The notes under the pieces: model-generated
Databases searched by the model: none
What the model was told of the DNA's origin: nothing
Seen by the model: the letters and a program-made list of their open reading frames with translations, nothing else
Part shown: positions 23,914 to 36,500 of the stretch, piece after piece
Position numbering within the stretch: the first letter of the stretch is position 1
How the letters are laid out: every line of letters begins with the position of its first letter
Program-made: the position numbers and the translations under genes
Origin: Cordia subcordata
Taxonomy: Eukaryota; Streptophyta; Magnoliopsida; Boraginales; Cordiaceae
Assembly (NCBI GenBank): GCA_028554755.1
Contig: JAPTOF010000010.1
Coordinates: 4,014,001 to 4,078,000, forward strand
DNA: 64,000 nt
Reading direction: 5' to 3'

Positions 23914-24552
23914 GGTTTTCTGGTGGTTCCTCAGTTTAGTCTTATTTCAGTGTCAATGCAGATGTTTCTTGTTCCTGACTATGTAGACATTTGCTAATGC
24001 TAGATTAAGTTTTATTGGAAGAGAAGGCTTAATTTTTAACTCGTCTTCTTTGAATGGAATTCTTACCTGTACTCCAGATGGCAATACAAATTGACATGTT
24101 TTTTTCTTCCCCCTTGCTAATTTAGCAAATACTTCATTAAGTTCAATATGCTTTACACCAGTTATATTGGTAGTGTTCATTTTGGTTGTTTATAAGCATT
24201 TCTTACTAAAAATTGGTAAGAATTACTATTCATTTTGAGTGTTTCTAAGCACCCAAATAAGCATAGCCAAACAGGCTAAATGCCTACTACCACGCAGAGG
24301 CCAATGTGCGGCCCTGAAGTTCATGATGCAATGCAACACATACCCCCAAAACACATATTTTCAGAAAACAGGACTAATTGAATAATGATCTTGTTAACAA
24401 TAAAGATCCCATTTCCAAACTAAAGTACATAGTCTAAATAAAAGACCAAGCACAAATACATAGTAGCTGCTCAAAACATCCAAGTATCTAACAAGGAAAT
24501 AGAAACAAGGTAATACTCCAGACAAAATTCTTTGAACTGTAGGCGGAATTCT
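23914..24552. other. Spacer between NRPD7-like copy and RPS15
   Basis: No confident gene. It contains one candidate orphan exon on the minus strand (listed next). A short GTGTTTCTAAGCACC...CCAAACAGG piece at about 24225-24275 resembles the hairpin element at 4012. The final 100 bases are presumed 3' untranslated sequence of RPS15. Confidence 0.4.
24069..24180 (-). other. Candidate orphan exon of an unrecognised gene
   Basis: On the minus strand an ATG at 24180 opens a frame reading HIELNEVFAKLARGKKKTCQ then FVLPSGVQ, followed directly by a consensus donor (CAG then gtaaga). Its amino-acid use looks protein-like. I cannot name the family, and I see no partner exon on either side. It may be a stray gene fragment carried by a transposon. 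Confidence 0.3.
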
Positions 24553-26459
<1,907 letters not shown>

Positions 26460-26518
26460 TGTTGTTGAAATCGAGTTGTAAAGCCCTAGGATTTCTGCAG
26501 AGGAGACGACAAGCCGCG

Positions 26519-26710
26519 GGGCTAGGGTTTTGTGTGGAGTGGTAGTGGAGATGTGAAATGTGTTTGAGCGTTTATATATACAGGGGCTTTTGGGGTGTTA
26601 GCTAGGGTATAGGAAAATATTTTTGCGGAAAGAGGGCCTGACGTTTTGTTGTATTAACAAAAGAGGCATCGACATTTTAATGAAGTTATAAGACGGGGAC
26701 TTTGGGCTTG
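26519..26710 (-). promoter_or_regulatory. RPS15 promoter: telo-box, TATA box and site II word
   Basis: On the minus strand there is a TATATATAAA box at 26571-26580, about 112 nt upstream of the ATG. An AAACCCTAG telo-box sits at 26522-26530, in the leader or just after the start site. A TGGGCT-type site II word is at 26703-26708 (in the plus-strand orientation). The telo-box and site II pair is characteristic of plant ribosomal protein genes and couples them to cell growth. Confidence 0.65.
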
Positions 26711-28116
26711 TTTTACTTTGTTGAAATTAAAAGTTCTAAATTTCTAATTTCAATGCTCTCAAGATCAAGTCATAGTCTCTTTGAACTTCTTTTTGATTTT
26801 GCTAGAAACACGATTAAATTGTCATATGAAGTTATAGATATTAGGCTCATATTGAATAAATACAAGACGACATACAAATTTATAAAACCTGATATACTAA
26901 GTATCAACAAAACTAAGACTAAAATTGAAATATATCAACAACCTTATTGTTATGAGTAAGTTGATCATTAGGGGAAGGGTTCTCCAACGTATTATTGAAG
27001 AAAAGTTCATTGTCCCATTGAACATCAAATCTTATGAATGTATTTTATCCCATTTTTTGGCATAAAATTTATCGTGTTAATTTGTTCATCTTTTGCTTTC
27101 CTTTGTTTGAGTGCTTGTGTAGAGTAATTTATAAAAAGAAACTGATTATTTAAATGGGGATTTATACAGAAGTTGTAGTTTTTGAATATATCGAGGACAG
27201 ACAATCTATAAGATTAGTTAAATGTTAATTTTTTTTAAAAAATTGTTAATATAAAGAACAAAATTTGTGAATAAAAAAATATTTTTTTAAAGATTAAAAA
27301 TAGTGTGATTAGGGAGCATAGTGTTCCATGGGTGTGCCTAAGGTACATGTTTTTTACTACCTAGGGGGACTGAATGAATATAACTTCAATTCATCTGTTG
27401 CAATAGGGGTGCATATAATGTGATTGGTGGTTTTTAAAGTATTTTGATCGGTCGTGGTTTTAATTTTTAAAAACCGAAACGAACGGTTCGATTTTCGTTT
27501 TTAGGAGTAAAAAACTGTAAGCAAACAGAATCACTCGCTATACACACACACATACAAACATACATATTATTTGATTTTTAATAATTTAACGTATGTAGTT
27601 AATGAGTTACACTTAATGTTCATTACTTTTGACGCATACTCACATATCGTCACTTTTTTCATCTTTATTATTTTCTTTTACAGTTTTTTCTTTAGACTTA
27701 GTGTTTAGGTTTATATATCAAACAAATAATAGATAAACAAAATAAGAAAGAGCTCTTGAATGATATTGGATGAGTGAAAACTATTATGTTTGTAATTGTT
27801 GTTGGGATTTAGGAAATGAGTGGTAAATTAGTATGATTGTATTACATAACTAAGTATGCGATAAACAAATTTTAAAACCGTCCAAAGCACTCAAAACCGG
27901 TCAAAAACCTCTCTAACTGAAACTGTTGATTTCTCTATTATTTTGTGTAGTTTTGGTATTATAAAATTATATACCGACAAATTCGGTTTGGTCGAAAAAT
28001 TAGTAGTAAAACTGCCCAAACTACCCTTGTATACCCCTATTTTGCGGTGAAGCATATGTTGACCAAAGAATAAAAGGTTTTCCTTTCTACTTTATGTAGT
28101 TGAACATGATCACAAA

Positions 28117-28147
<31 letters not shown>

Positions 28148-28668
28148 AAGCATGAATTTTATTTTCATTTAGGGCAATAAAATTGTAAGCCTAAACTTTG
28201 AGTTACATATTTGGACTTAGGTGCAAATAAATTTTAAAAAGGAAGAAGTTACTATAGAAAAGGATTATCACCATAATTCTGATGCCTCTGTCATGGAATA
28301 ACAGCAGAGCTTGATGCATTATTAAATTCTTCCTTTTTCTTTTCACCGGTTGTTGTTAAATCCTTCACTGTAAATTGTTCTTCTTACACCACTGATACGA
28401 AATATCCCCATATGGTTGCTAAATTATGTGTTACGATTCCAACTAAGAAAAAACTTTAGATTTATCCCAGATAGCATAAAATATCCAATCTTCTACAACT
28501 ATGAATTCGTATAGTTGTCAATACATAAGGTAATGAAATCAGCAATGGTATAAATATATCCATCACTGATTTCACAATATAAGCACAGCATCTTGAGGAT
28601 TGATACAGCAAAAGTTGGTTTCCTTCATAATTCAAATATTTAGGGGTTAAAACTAATTGAGCCAATGC
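26711..28668. other. Intergenic, no gene seen
   Basis: AT-rich sequence without recognisable coding potential. A short (AG)n run lies at about 28123-28147. The piece near 27415-27500 with GGTTTTTAAA and AAAACCGAAACG words may be decayed repeat DNA. The last part is presumed 3' flank of the GDSL gene. Confidence 0.45.
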
Positions 28669-30804
28669 CTAAAGACGAGCCAGCTCGCGGACGTTAATTG
28701 GAGTGCATGCACCATGGCCCTTGAAACATGCTTTTGCAAGAAGCTTGTTTGTGGCATCAGTGGGATGCACCTCATCCCAGAAAACATATGATCGACGATT
28801 TTGGCATGGAAGAATATTGGGTGCACATGTAATCATCTTCGCTACTGTACAACACGAATTTATTGCGTTCTTAAATCCTGAAAAGTAAGACTCCAAGACG
28901 AACTTCATCAAGATTTGATGCGTCTTTTATGGTTATTAAGAAAAAGGTTGATTGTAGAAGTATAGTTTGCTTACCATAATGGCTAGGATTCTCAATTAGA
29001 TCAGCCGATAAGCCAGCTTTCATGGTGACAAATTTTGCGCCCTTGAGGATTTTCCCAAGTTGAGTAATCTTGCGAGCAAGCTTCGTATTGTAAATAGAAG
29101 CGGGAGCATTGAGTGCTTCCACACATTTGGTCGTGTTGGCTAGTTTTAGCACAGCCGGTGTACAACCAAGTCGACCAACTTCGTTGATAACAAATTTCCA
29201 AGCTCCTAATTTATATAACTCCTGCAAAAACATATTATTAGATCGAAATCATATGTATATCGAAATGATATGATGTAATTAAACAATTTGTTAAGGTAAA
29301 TGACTTATTCAGTCCCTTATTTTTTATCTTTTATCGTTAAAATGTGGCAATTCAATATTTTATTTTTATAATTAGTGATGTCATTAATTAGAGTTCAAGA
29401 AAGTCAAAATAACATTTTCAGTCCATTATCTCTTGAATTTGTGATGACACCATCTGTCTTTTATCTTTTTAATTTGTGATCTTATCAGTCCCTTATTTTA
29501 CAATTTATAACACCATTAGTCCTAACACTATTATTTTCTTTATTTTTTTGAGTTTATAACTAATGGCATTACAAATTGCAAACATAAAAACTGAAGTTCC
29601 CGATTTAAATAACACTTCATAATAAAGTAAAGGTAAAAAATAAAGAACTCAATGAGTCATTTACCGTTTTACTGAATATTCGAAGTAATATTACCTGCAC
29701 TTGATGTCCAAGTTTATCCACGAGAAGTTCAGCAAAGCGTTCGGGTTTATAATCACGACTCCAGTTGCTTGACTTTGGTTCGAAATAATTTATACTGTAA
29801 TCGTTAGATCCTATCACGATGAGATAAATGGAATTTTGTAAATGTCGTTTGATGGCATCTTGGTTCTTCAATCGTGATGGCAAGAATTCTTGAACAGTTT
29901 TCCTGAACAATTGGACTTGACTTTCTAAGCACAAATTCGCTCCCTGCACAAAATTGCAAATTAATTAAATATTGGAAAACAAAATATCAATCATAAGAGT
30001 GGATTTTCTAGAAAAAAGAGTTCGTATCAAATGAAATATATATTTTAAATTTCACGTGTTTCGCTACCAAACTTCTAAAATTAGCAAACAAGAATTTATG
30101 TAATTTAGCCCCTTTGTATATGAACTTGTCTAACTACCAATCTAGCACCGGTATCAGGAAGAATGCCAGCAGAACTAGATGCATAGTTGAATCCTTCCGT
30201 GGAATATGTAGCTCGGCTCCGAGGATCAAGAATGGGAAGTGGAATCAGCAAACCAAGTGATTTGGCTGCATTAATATATACCAATAAATTATAAAGTCAA
30301 AAACTGCATGGCCTACCAAAAAATTATAAAGTCAAAAATGAAAATGCAACAGGGATATATAATCTTCACAATTCTTTGGAAGAGCTCTCCTTTTTAAAAT
30401 TTTATTTTATTGTGATCAAAATTTTTCTTGGAAATGTAGAACGCTTGATTCTGCCTCATAGAGGTATGATCATGTAACAAAAGAAGGGCCCATCCTAAAT
30501 CACTAATTTATTAAGTGAGAAAATTTCTTAAACTTAAAAATTACCGACAAAGAAGTGGAATTTCTAAGCCCCATTAGCGTTCATTTTGTCACTTTTTAAA
30601 ATGATACACCAGTCTATCGATATTGACCCGATGACGGCTGCACGATTGACTCGACACCCTTTCACTTTTGGAATCAAGTGTCATTTAATCACATTTTAAA
30701 ATGACACACCTTAATCCAACTTATAGTTCCACACTTTATAGCCTATTTGGCTCTACTTATTTTGCAGCTTATAAACTCCTAGAAAACGAACATCCCCTCA
30801 CATG

Positions 30805-30835
<31 letters not shown>

Positions 30836-31574
30836 TAGAGCTTATAGGCCCCAAGTAAGCTTACCAAACAGGCTGTTAATCCAACCTATAGTCCCACTTC
30901 CATGAATCCCACTACCAAAAAGCATCAATGTAACAACTCAAGCTTAAAGTAAGAGTCTATCCCAAATGATTAATTTGTTAGGTGGGAGAACCCTTGAACT
31001 TGAGAATCATTTACAAGAAGTGGGATTTTCAATATATGAAATCATTATAGATCATGTTTAGAATATTTTTTTTCTTTTTGGTAAACCCCCATCCTCACGG
31101 GATTCGATTTTAGGACCTTACATCTAGGAGAAGGTAGTTTTAACCACTTAAGTTACCATCTAACATAGATCATGCCAAAAATATTAGTGTAGAAAATTTT
31201 AGTTTATTGGTTGATTTAAACCTATGTTATAATATATTTACCAAACTTCCTACTACTAGATTGATTCTTAGGCTTTCTTGAAAGAACTTCATCAAGGTCG
31301 AAACATTTTAAGAGTATAACATACCCAAATAATCAGCCATGGTGAAGCCATTGGTGAACCTTCCGATGGTGCCATTCGGAAAATCTATCCCGTATGGTTT
31401 GTGGACTGGTTTTACCGTTGCACCCGGAAGATAAAAATTGTTCCCAGCATCAACCAACGAGTCCCCAAAAACATACAAGGCTGGTACTAGGTGAGCATTC
31501 GCCGCCCCTATGACGGAAAGACATTGAAGGAAACAAAAGTAGAAGAGAATTGGCAACAATGTTGTCTTGGCCAT
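28669..31574 (-). CDS. GDSL esterase/lipase (SGNH-hydrolase family), 5 exons
   Basis: The family hydrolyses acyl or other esters and is usually secreted or vacuolar. Exons are 31325-31574, 30138-30265, 29695-29943, 28975-29221 and 28669-28877, and phases join into 360 residues, the standard length. Residues 1-25 form a hydrophobic signal peptide (LLPILFYFCFLQCLSVIG). Block I is FGDSLVDAGNN with the nucleophile Ser39. The block II glycine is Gly117 in NYASSSAGIL. Block III GSND has Asn173. Block V reads DEVHPTD with Asp326 and His329 as the rest of the catalytic triad. All catalytic residues are present and no lesion is seen. Intron 1 is about 1.06 kb and loaded with repeats, including a SINE-like element and a foldback element. 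The GDSL family has more than a hundred members in most plants, so the substrate cannot be assigned from sequence. Confidence 0.95.
30482..31037. repeat. Diverged direct repeat pair within GDSL intron 1
   Basis: About 90 bp at 30482-30572 (CCCATCCTAAATCACTAATT, then GAAGTGGAATTT) recurs at 30949-31037 (CTATCCCAAATGATTAATTT, then GAAGTGGGATTT). A shorter flanking word, TTAATCCAACTTATAG, also recurs as TTAATCCAACCTATAG on either side of the hairpin element at 30745. It looks like an old local duplication. Confidence 0.5.
30745..30880. mobile_element. Hairpin element with (ATT)n core in GDSL intron 1
   Basis: The left end CCTATTTGGCTCTACTTATT and right end AAGTAAGCTTACCAAACAGG are inverted relative to each other. 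The same pair of ends (TTTGGC...GCTTAT and TAAGC...CCAAACAG) occurs in the 4012 element. The core contains an (ATT)n microsatellite at about 30808-30835. Confidence 0.5.
31066..31164 (-). mobile_element. SINE-like element in GDSL intron 1
   Basis: On the minus strand an A-box-like word (TGGTAACTTAAGTGGTT at 31142-31158) is followed about 40 nt later by a B-box-like word (CCTAAAATCGAATCCC at 31100-31115), the internal Pol III promoter layout of tRNA-derived SINEs. The element ends in GGGGGTTTACC and an A-rich tail (31066-31082). No clear target duplication is seen. Confidence 0.55.
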
Positions 31575-31634
31575 CCTTAACCAATTCTCTTAAATTACCT
31601 TTTGCTGTATGAAAATTTTTGAGTTGTTCTTGAA

Positions 31635-31643
31635 CTATTTATA
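31635..31643 (-). promoter_or_regulatory. TATA box of the GDSL gene
   Basis: TATAAATAG on the minus strand lies 61 nt upstream of the ATG at 31574, implying a leader of about 30 nt. Confidence 0.65.
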
Positions 31644-31847
31644 AGCACTGTGAAAACAGAAAAAAAAAAATTGCCATCAGTTGTCTGTTTTGCTTTAAAA
31701 TCGGATGCCACTATTTTAAGACTTTTAAGTTTGGTTTTCTATGACCAACGCAACAGACAAAGTTGGTTGTGATTCAAAAGAGGGATTTTTAAATTTGTTG
31801 ATATGATGTCTCAAGAAAATTTGGGCAATAATAATTTAATTATACTA

Positions 31848-33167
31848 TGTGGGTACAAATATTTTAAGAGGGGTGAATTAAGATATAATTACTAAATTTT
31901 ATTTTAATAAAATTTACAGAAAATCAATAATTTCGTTCAAACAATATATCAAACACAATATAATCAATTTAAACAAGTATGATAATAAGAGTATAGGAAG
32001 ATGAGAGACAAACGATTTAAGGTGGTTCGGCTAAACCTACATCCACTGCCCAAGGAAGCTCCTCTTAGGACTTCAACAATCTTCACTATAATACTTCTTC
32101 AAATCTTGATGAAGCACAAACCAAGTTTATACACCTCTTTAAAGCCCAAATTCAAAAAACCCAAGAGAACTACTTTTTAGGATTTCCCTACATTTTACAA
32201 GCTTAAAAAGATTTGATCTTACAAGATTTTAGCTCTTAAAGTGTGTATATATTCAAGGAATAAGAAAAGATAGAATCTGAAATTTTCTTCAAGAAGAAGA
32301 TATAGCAAATGAAAAAACTCTTGAAAGCTCAAATATATTACAAGAATGGCTCAAAAGCTTGATTGAATGATAATTACAATTTTGCACACTTCACTTGATG
32401 AATTAAATGTGTAGTGAATGAGTATTTAAAGAGATTTGGGGTTAGGGATTTGGTAGGTGAGGAAATGAGGAAAAAATAAGCCAGAACGGTAATAAATGCC
32501 TAGTGCATTTATTACAGCAGCCCATTTAGCCGGTCGACCAACTGGGTCATCCGGCTTGCACTTAACCCTCTCTGACTAGGCCGGACGCCTTAGCCGGTCG
32601 ACCGGCTAGGGGGTCCGGCTTTTACCTTCATTCTCTGTTTTGGCCAGGCGACCCACCCAGGTCAGCCGGTCGACCGACTAGGGGGTCCAGCCACTCCAGA
32701 AAGTGAAGTAAAGCCAAATTTTTGCAAAAAATATTTCAAATGCAATTTTCATAACTCCAAATTATTTTGAAATATTTTGTAAATACTTGTTATGATTTGA
32801 AACACCCCAAAAACACATTTTTATTCAATGTGTGCATTCAAATTCATTTGTGCCTATGTGAAATCAAATGTGCAAGAGTTAAAAAAAATTGTTTGAACAA
32901 TGAAGTAGAAAGTTTGAGCCAAACATATGCAATATTAAAGCATTTCACAAAAGAACAAGAAAAGAATGCGCGGTACCCCTTATGACATCTCTTTTCCTCC
33001 TTATGGCTTCTCATCTTCTTGTTCTTCAACTAAAGCGTTTAGCACATCTTCTTCCATCTTTCAAAGCATCTTCTTACATTTAAACACTTACTTACCCAAG
33101 ATACTTTTAGTCAAATAATGCATATAAATTTTTATCATCAAAACTAATAACAAGTATTTAGCCAACA
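31848..33167. mobile_element. Solo LTR with perfect 5-bp target duplication
   Basis: The 1320-bp block starts TGTGGGTAC and ends GCCAACA, so it has the TG...CA ends of an LTR. It is flanked on both sides by TACTA (31843-31847 and 33168-33172). No second LTR, primer-binding site or internal gene is present, so it is best read as a solo LTR left by recombination. The interior carries the AAGGTGGTTCGGC stretch near 32020, which I associate with plant LTR-type repeats, and a GC-rich palindrome cluster at 32527-32690. The superfamily is not determined. It sits between the GDSL promoter and the 3' end of the P-loop kinase gene. Confidence 0.72.
32527..32690. repeat. Three GC-rich palindromic repeats inside the solo LTR
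   Basis: Three copies of a motif starting AGCCGGTCGACC and ending in GGTCCGGC-like sequence start near 32527, 32591 and 32661. The middle one contains a perfect 16-bp palindrome, AGCCGGTCGACCGGCT. They stand out from the AT-rich surroundings. Confidence 0.7.
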
Positions 33168-33502
33168 TACTATTATGATCAAATGATTTCAATAGTTATT
33201 TAAAAAATGGAGTAAAATTTCAAGAATTAACCATTTCTAACCACAAGATTATATAGTCAAAATTTTTATAATGATGGACAAGATATATACAATCTCTAAC
33301 TCCACTAGCTTTTTATTTTCTTCCACTTCCTATTTCATTTTCTCAGAAAAAAAAAATTCATTTATATTCATTAAACTGAAAAAAAGAAGAAAAGGTTTGT
33401 GCATTTTGCCATTAGTCATAAAACCTGGAAAATAAAGCAAAAAAATTACATAATTTGATGCTGTGAAAAACGTGTGTAATTCCAAGTATATATATAGTGT
33501 GT

Positions 33503-36500
33503 TCACGGGATTTCTATCTTCTCAATAGCTGCCTTTAGCTCTTGTTGAACACTTGCCCTTGAAGGTGACATGACCAGGTCATTCCAGATTGAACCAGGCT
33601 GATTTATCAGGTCAGGTTCGGTGTAAAGCTCGTTTATGGACTCTGCTTCTTCATTCAATTTGGTAACCAAATTCAACCATTTGATCTCTTCTGGGTCAAT
33701 TAACAGGCTGCTGTCACCATCTTTCCACGCTATCAACTGCATTAACAATATTAGCTAGCTCATCAGAGTTTTGTTCCACCACGAACATTACAATGTATTA
33801 GTTTGTAAAAGATACTTGAACCGTACTGACAGTAGTAATAGTGACCGATATTAGAAATTGAGTATTTATATTTTACTACACAACAAATAGGGGATGGATT
33901 ATAAACGATTTGTGATTTTGTGCCAATCATGGCATGGTTTGAATGTATAGTTTTTTTTTTGGTAAGCAGAAAGGGATTTTCATTCACTCAAAAATCATCC
34001 GACATCTATCGTTTCAAATAACCAGTCCGGGGGAAGAGTATCCAATCTAATGTCCTAACCAGCCAATTTGCAATCTCATTTGAATGTAAAGTTTTGGATC
34101 ATGGCAATTTTGAACGATCAATTGTGGCTTTGGTTAGGGATTAGGGAGTAGTTCATGTGGTTGAGACTACTCAAGAGTGATGATCTGGTTCGAATTCTGT
34201 GAGGAAGTGGGGTTGCGTTGGTAGTGGAAGGGGTGTACAAAAGGAAAACAAAAAAAAACACTTTACCTTGGGTGAGCCGCCTAGTGCATTTGTGCAATAG
34301 AGCCTCCCATTATCTACAAGTTGACAATACTTTGGGAATGCGCTTGCAAATCTCTTGTGAGATTTCAGTTGTGATGTTACTCTTACCGCTCTTCCCACCT
34401 GAATAGCTCGCCTGGTTGCAGATAAAAAAAGAAACCGATTGGATACTAATTCAATACAATCAATAAAATTAGATACGATTTATTAACAAATTTTATGGAA
34501 GCCTTTGATCCTTCCTCGCATTCCAGGTACACATATCATGTACCGGGCTACTCTTTTTGTAAATGACAAGTCTATTGTTATAATGTCTGCACCATACCTG
34601 ATACCTCTAACAACGGCTAGAAAAGTATCGGAAACAACTCCAACCATTTCAATCCGGTATGGTTTTCGGGTCCTGGCTTCGTCTCCCTGCTCCTCTTCCA
34701 ACTTTTCCCAGTAGTTTTCCGTGATGGTTCCATCATCTTCAACCTTGTATCCTACTCCCATTCGGTACCGGTGTTTGTGAACGTTTCTGGCCATGGCAAT
34801 TGTCTGCTCAACAAAAGGCTCCCAGGACAGAGTGCCATCCATGATCACATCACGCCCTTCATTGAGGGCTGTCACTAAGAGTGATGATGCAGCATCTGTG
34901 GATGATTGGTGGACCTGTTTCAAGCAGAACTTTTCAGTTTCAAGTAGCAGGCGTTTCTCTTTAATTTGCTTATGAGAAATAGTAACATTTTCTATAGTTA
35001 AAGTTGTCCAACTTAATAGAAGCTCAAGAAAGCAGAACAAAAACATAATTGCATTCTTATGGTATAAAAATAGGTGAAAGTATAATTAATTTATCTGATT
35101 CTAGAATATTTAGATGCATATGTAATTTTTATTTTTATATTTATGAAAGGGAGAGTTTACCAATTCAGCTGTTTGCAGCATGTCTTGGTGATGGCCGCTG
35201 GAGTTAAGTGCTTTGTATATAACATCTGTCTCCTTGAATGCATCTGCTTCTACCACCACTGCATTTGCAGCAGCACCTGCCCAAAATGATCTGCCAAAAT
35301 ATTCAACCATTCTCTGCATTAGTTTAAAGGAACCTATAACTAAGCTTAGGAAGACTGTCCGGACAGGCCGGACAGGCCGAATTAATTTTATAACAATATA
35401 TACAGTGAGGTTAATAGAGACTGCAACTCTTGTTGTCCCTCACCGAAGCGAGCTTGACCATGAGAGTGTTTGGCTTTAACTGAAAAAATTACTTGGTAAA
35501 ATTTACTTATAAGCAAATTTTACCTGTTTATAAGCCGGTAAAAAGGCAAAAAGCAACACCCCTACTTTTTCTTTTACTTGCTTATAATAAAAGTGGTTGA
35601 CCAAATAAAAGAATAATTCTACCACTTAAAAAAAGAAAAGCAATATTTTGCTAAGATAATGAAATGTCTTTTTTTTAAGTCATTTTAATAACTATTATTA
35701 CTTGTAATTACAAATTTTTCAAACATATCAATATCTTATAAACATATTTTATCCAAATACTTCTCGGCCTATATTTGTCATTTGCTTAAAAGCAGCTTAA
35801 AAAAAGCAAAGCCACGACACCCTCATGTCTCCTCCTAGCGCGGAATAAACTAGCTAGCACGTAAATAGTCGGATGAGTTGCTGTTCGCTTATAATGAATG
35901 AACAAGTATGATAAAGATAACAAATTAATTAAGTATAAATTTCCTAACAATTAATTAAGGTCCGTCATCATTTTTCTGTTTATTATGAGTTGATATTATA
36001 AAACCTAGCTATTATATATGCGGCCTAGAATTCAATAAATAACTTTTTGTGACTTCGTACTCTCTGAGGATGTCTTTGAGGACAGTGCTTTTTCCTACTC
36101 CCATACCACCACCCATAAGCAGCAACACGGGGCTCCTTTCACTGTGAGCCACTGGCACCATCACATCTGTGTATTTTCCTCCTCCATTTGGCGCAGTCAC
36201 ATTGATGGCTTTCATCTCCTCTACCAATGTTGAAAACACCCTTGTCACCTTCAACTCCTTAGTTATCTTCTCAAACCTTTGCTTCCTATATAAGCAAAAG
36301 AGTTAACATATATGTATATATATACGTATATATATATATATATATATATATCATTGGCCAAAAAACCTATGAAAAATATTTTCGAAAAAAGTTAATATCC
36401 AAATGAGTCCCCCTCTTTTTATAATAAAGAACATTTTCAAGTATTTCAAACTCATATTAAAATCCAAACACTGAAAAACATGATTCATTTGGAATTTAAA

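Noticed and set aside
34125..34255. Possible tRNA gene (GGTTCGAATTC near 34187)
   Set aside because: A and B boxes are present but the acceptor and anticodon arms do not pair, and an A-rich tail follows; a SINE explains it better.
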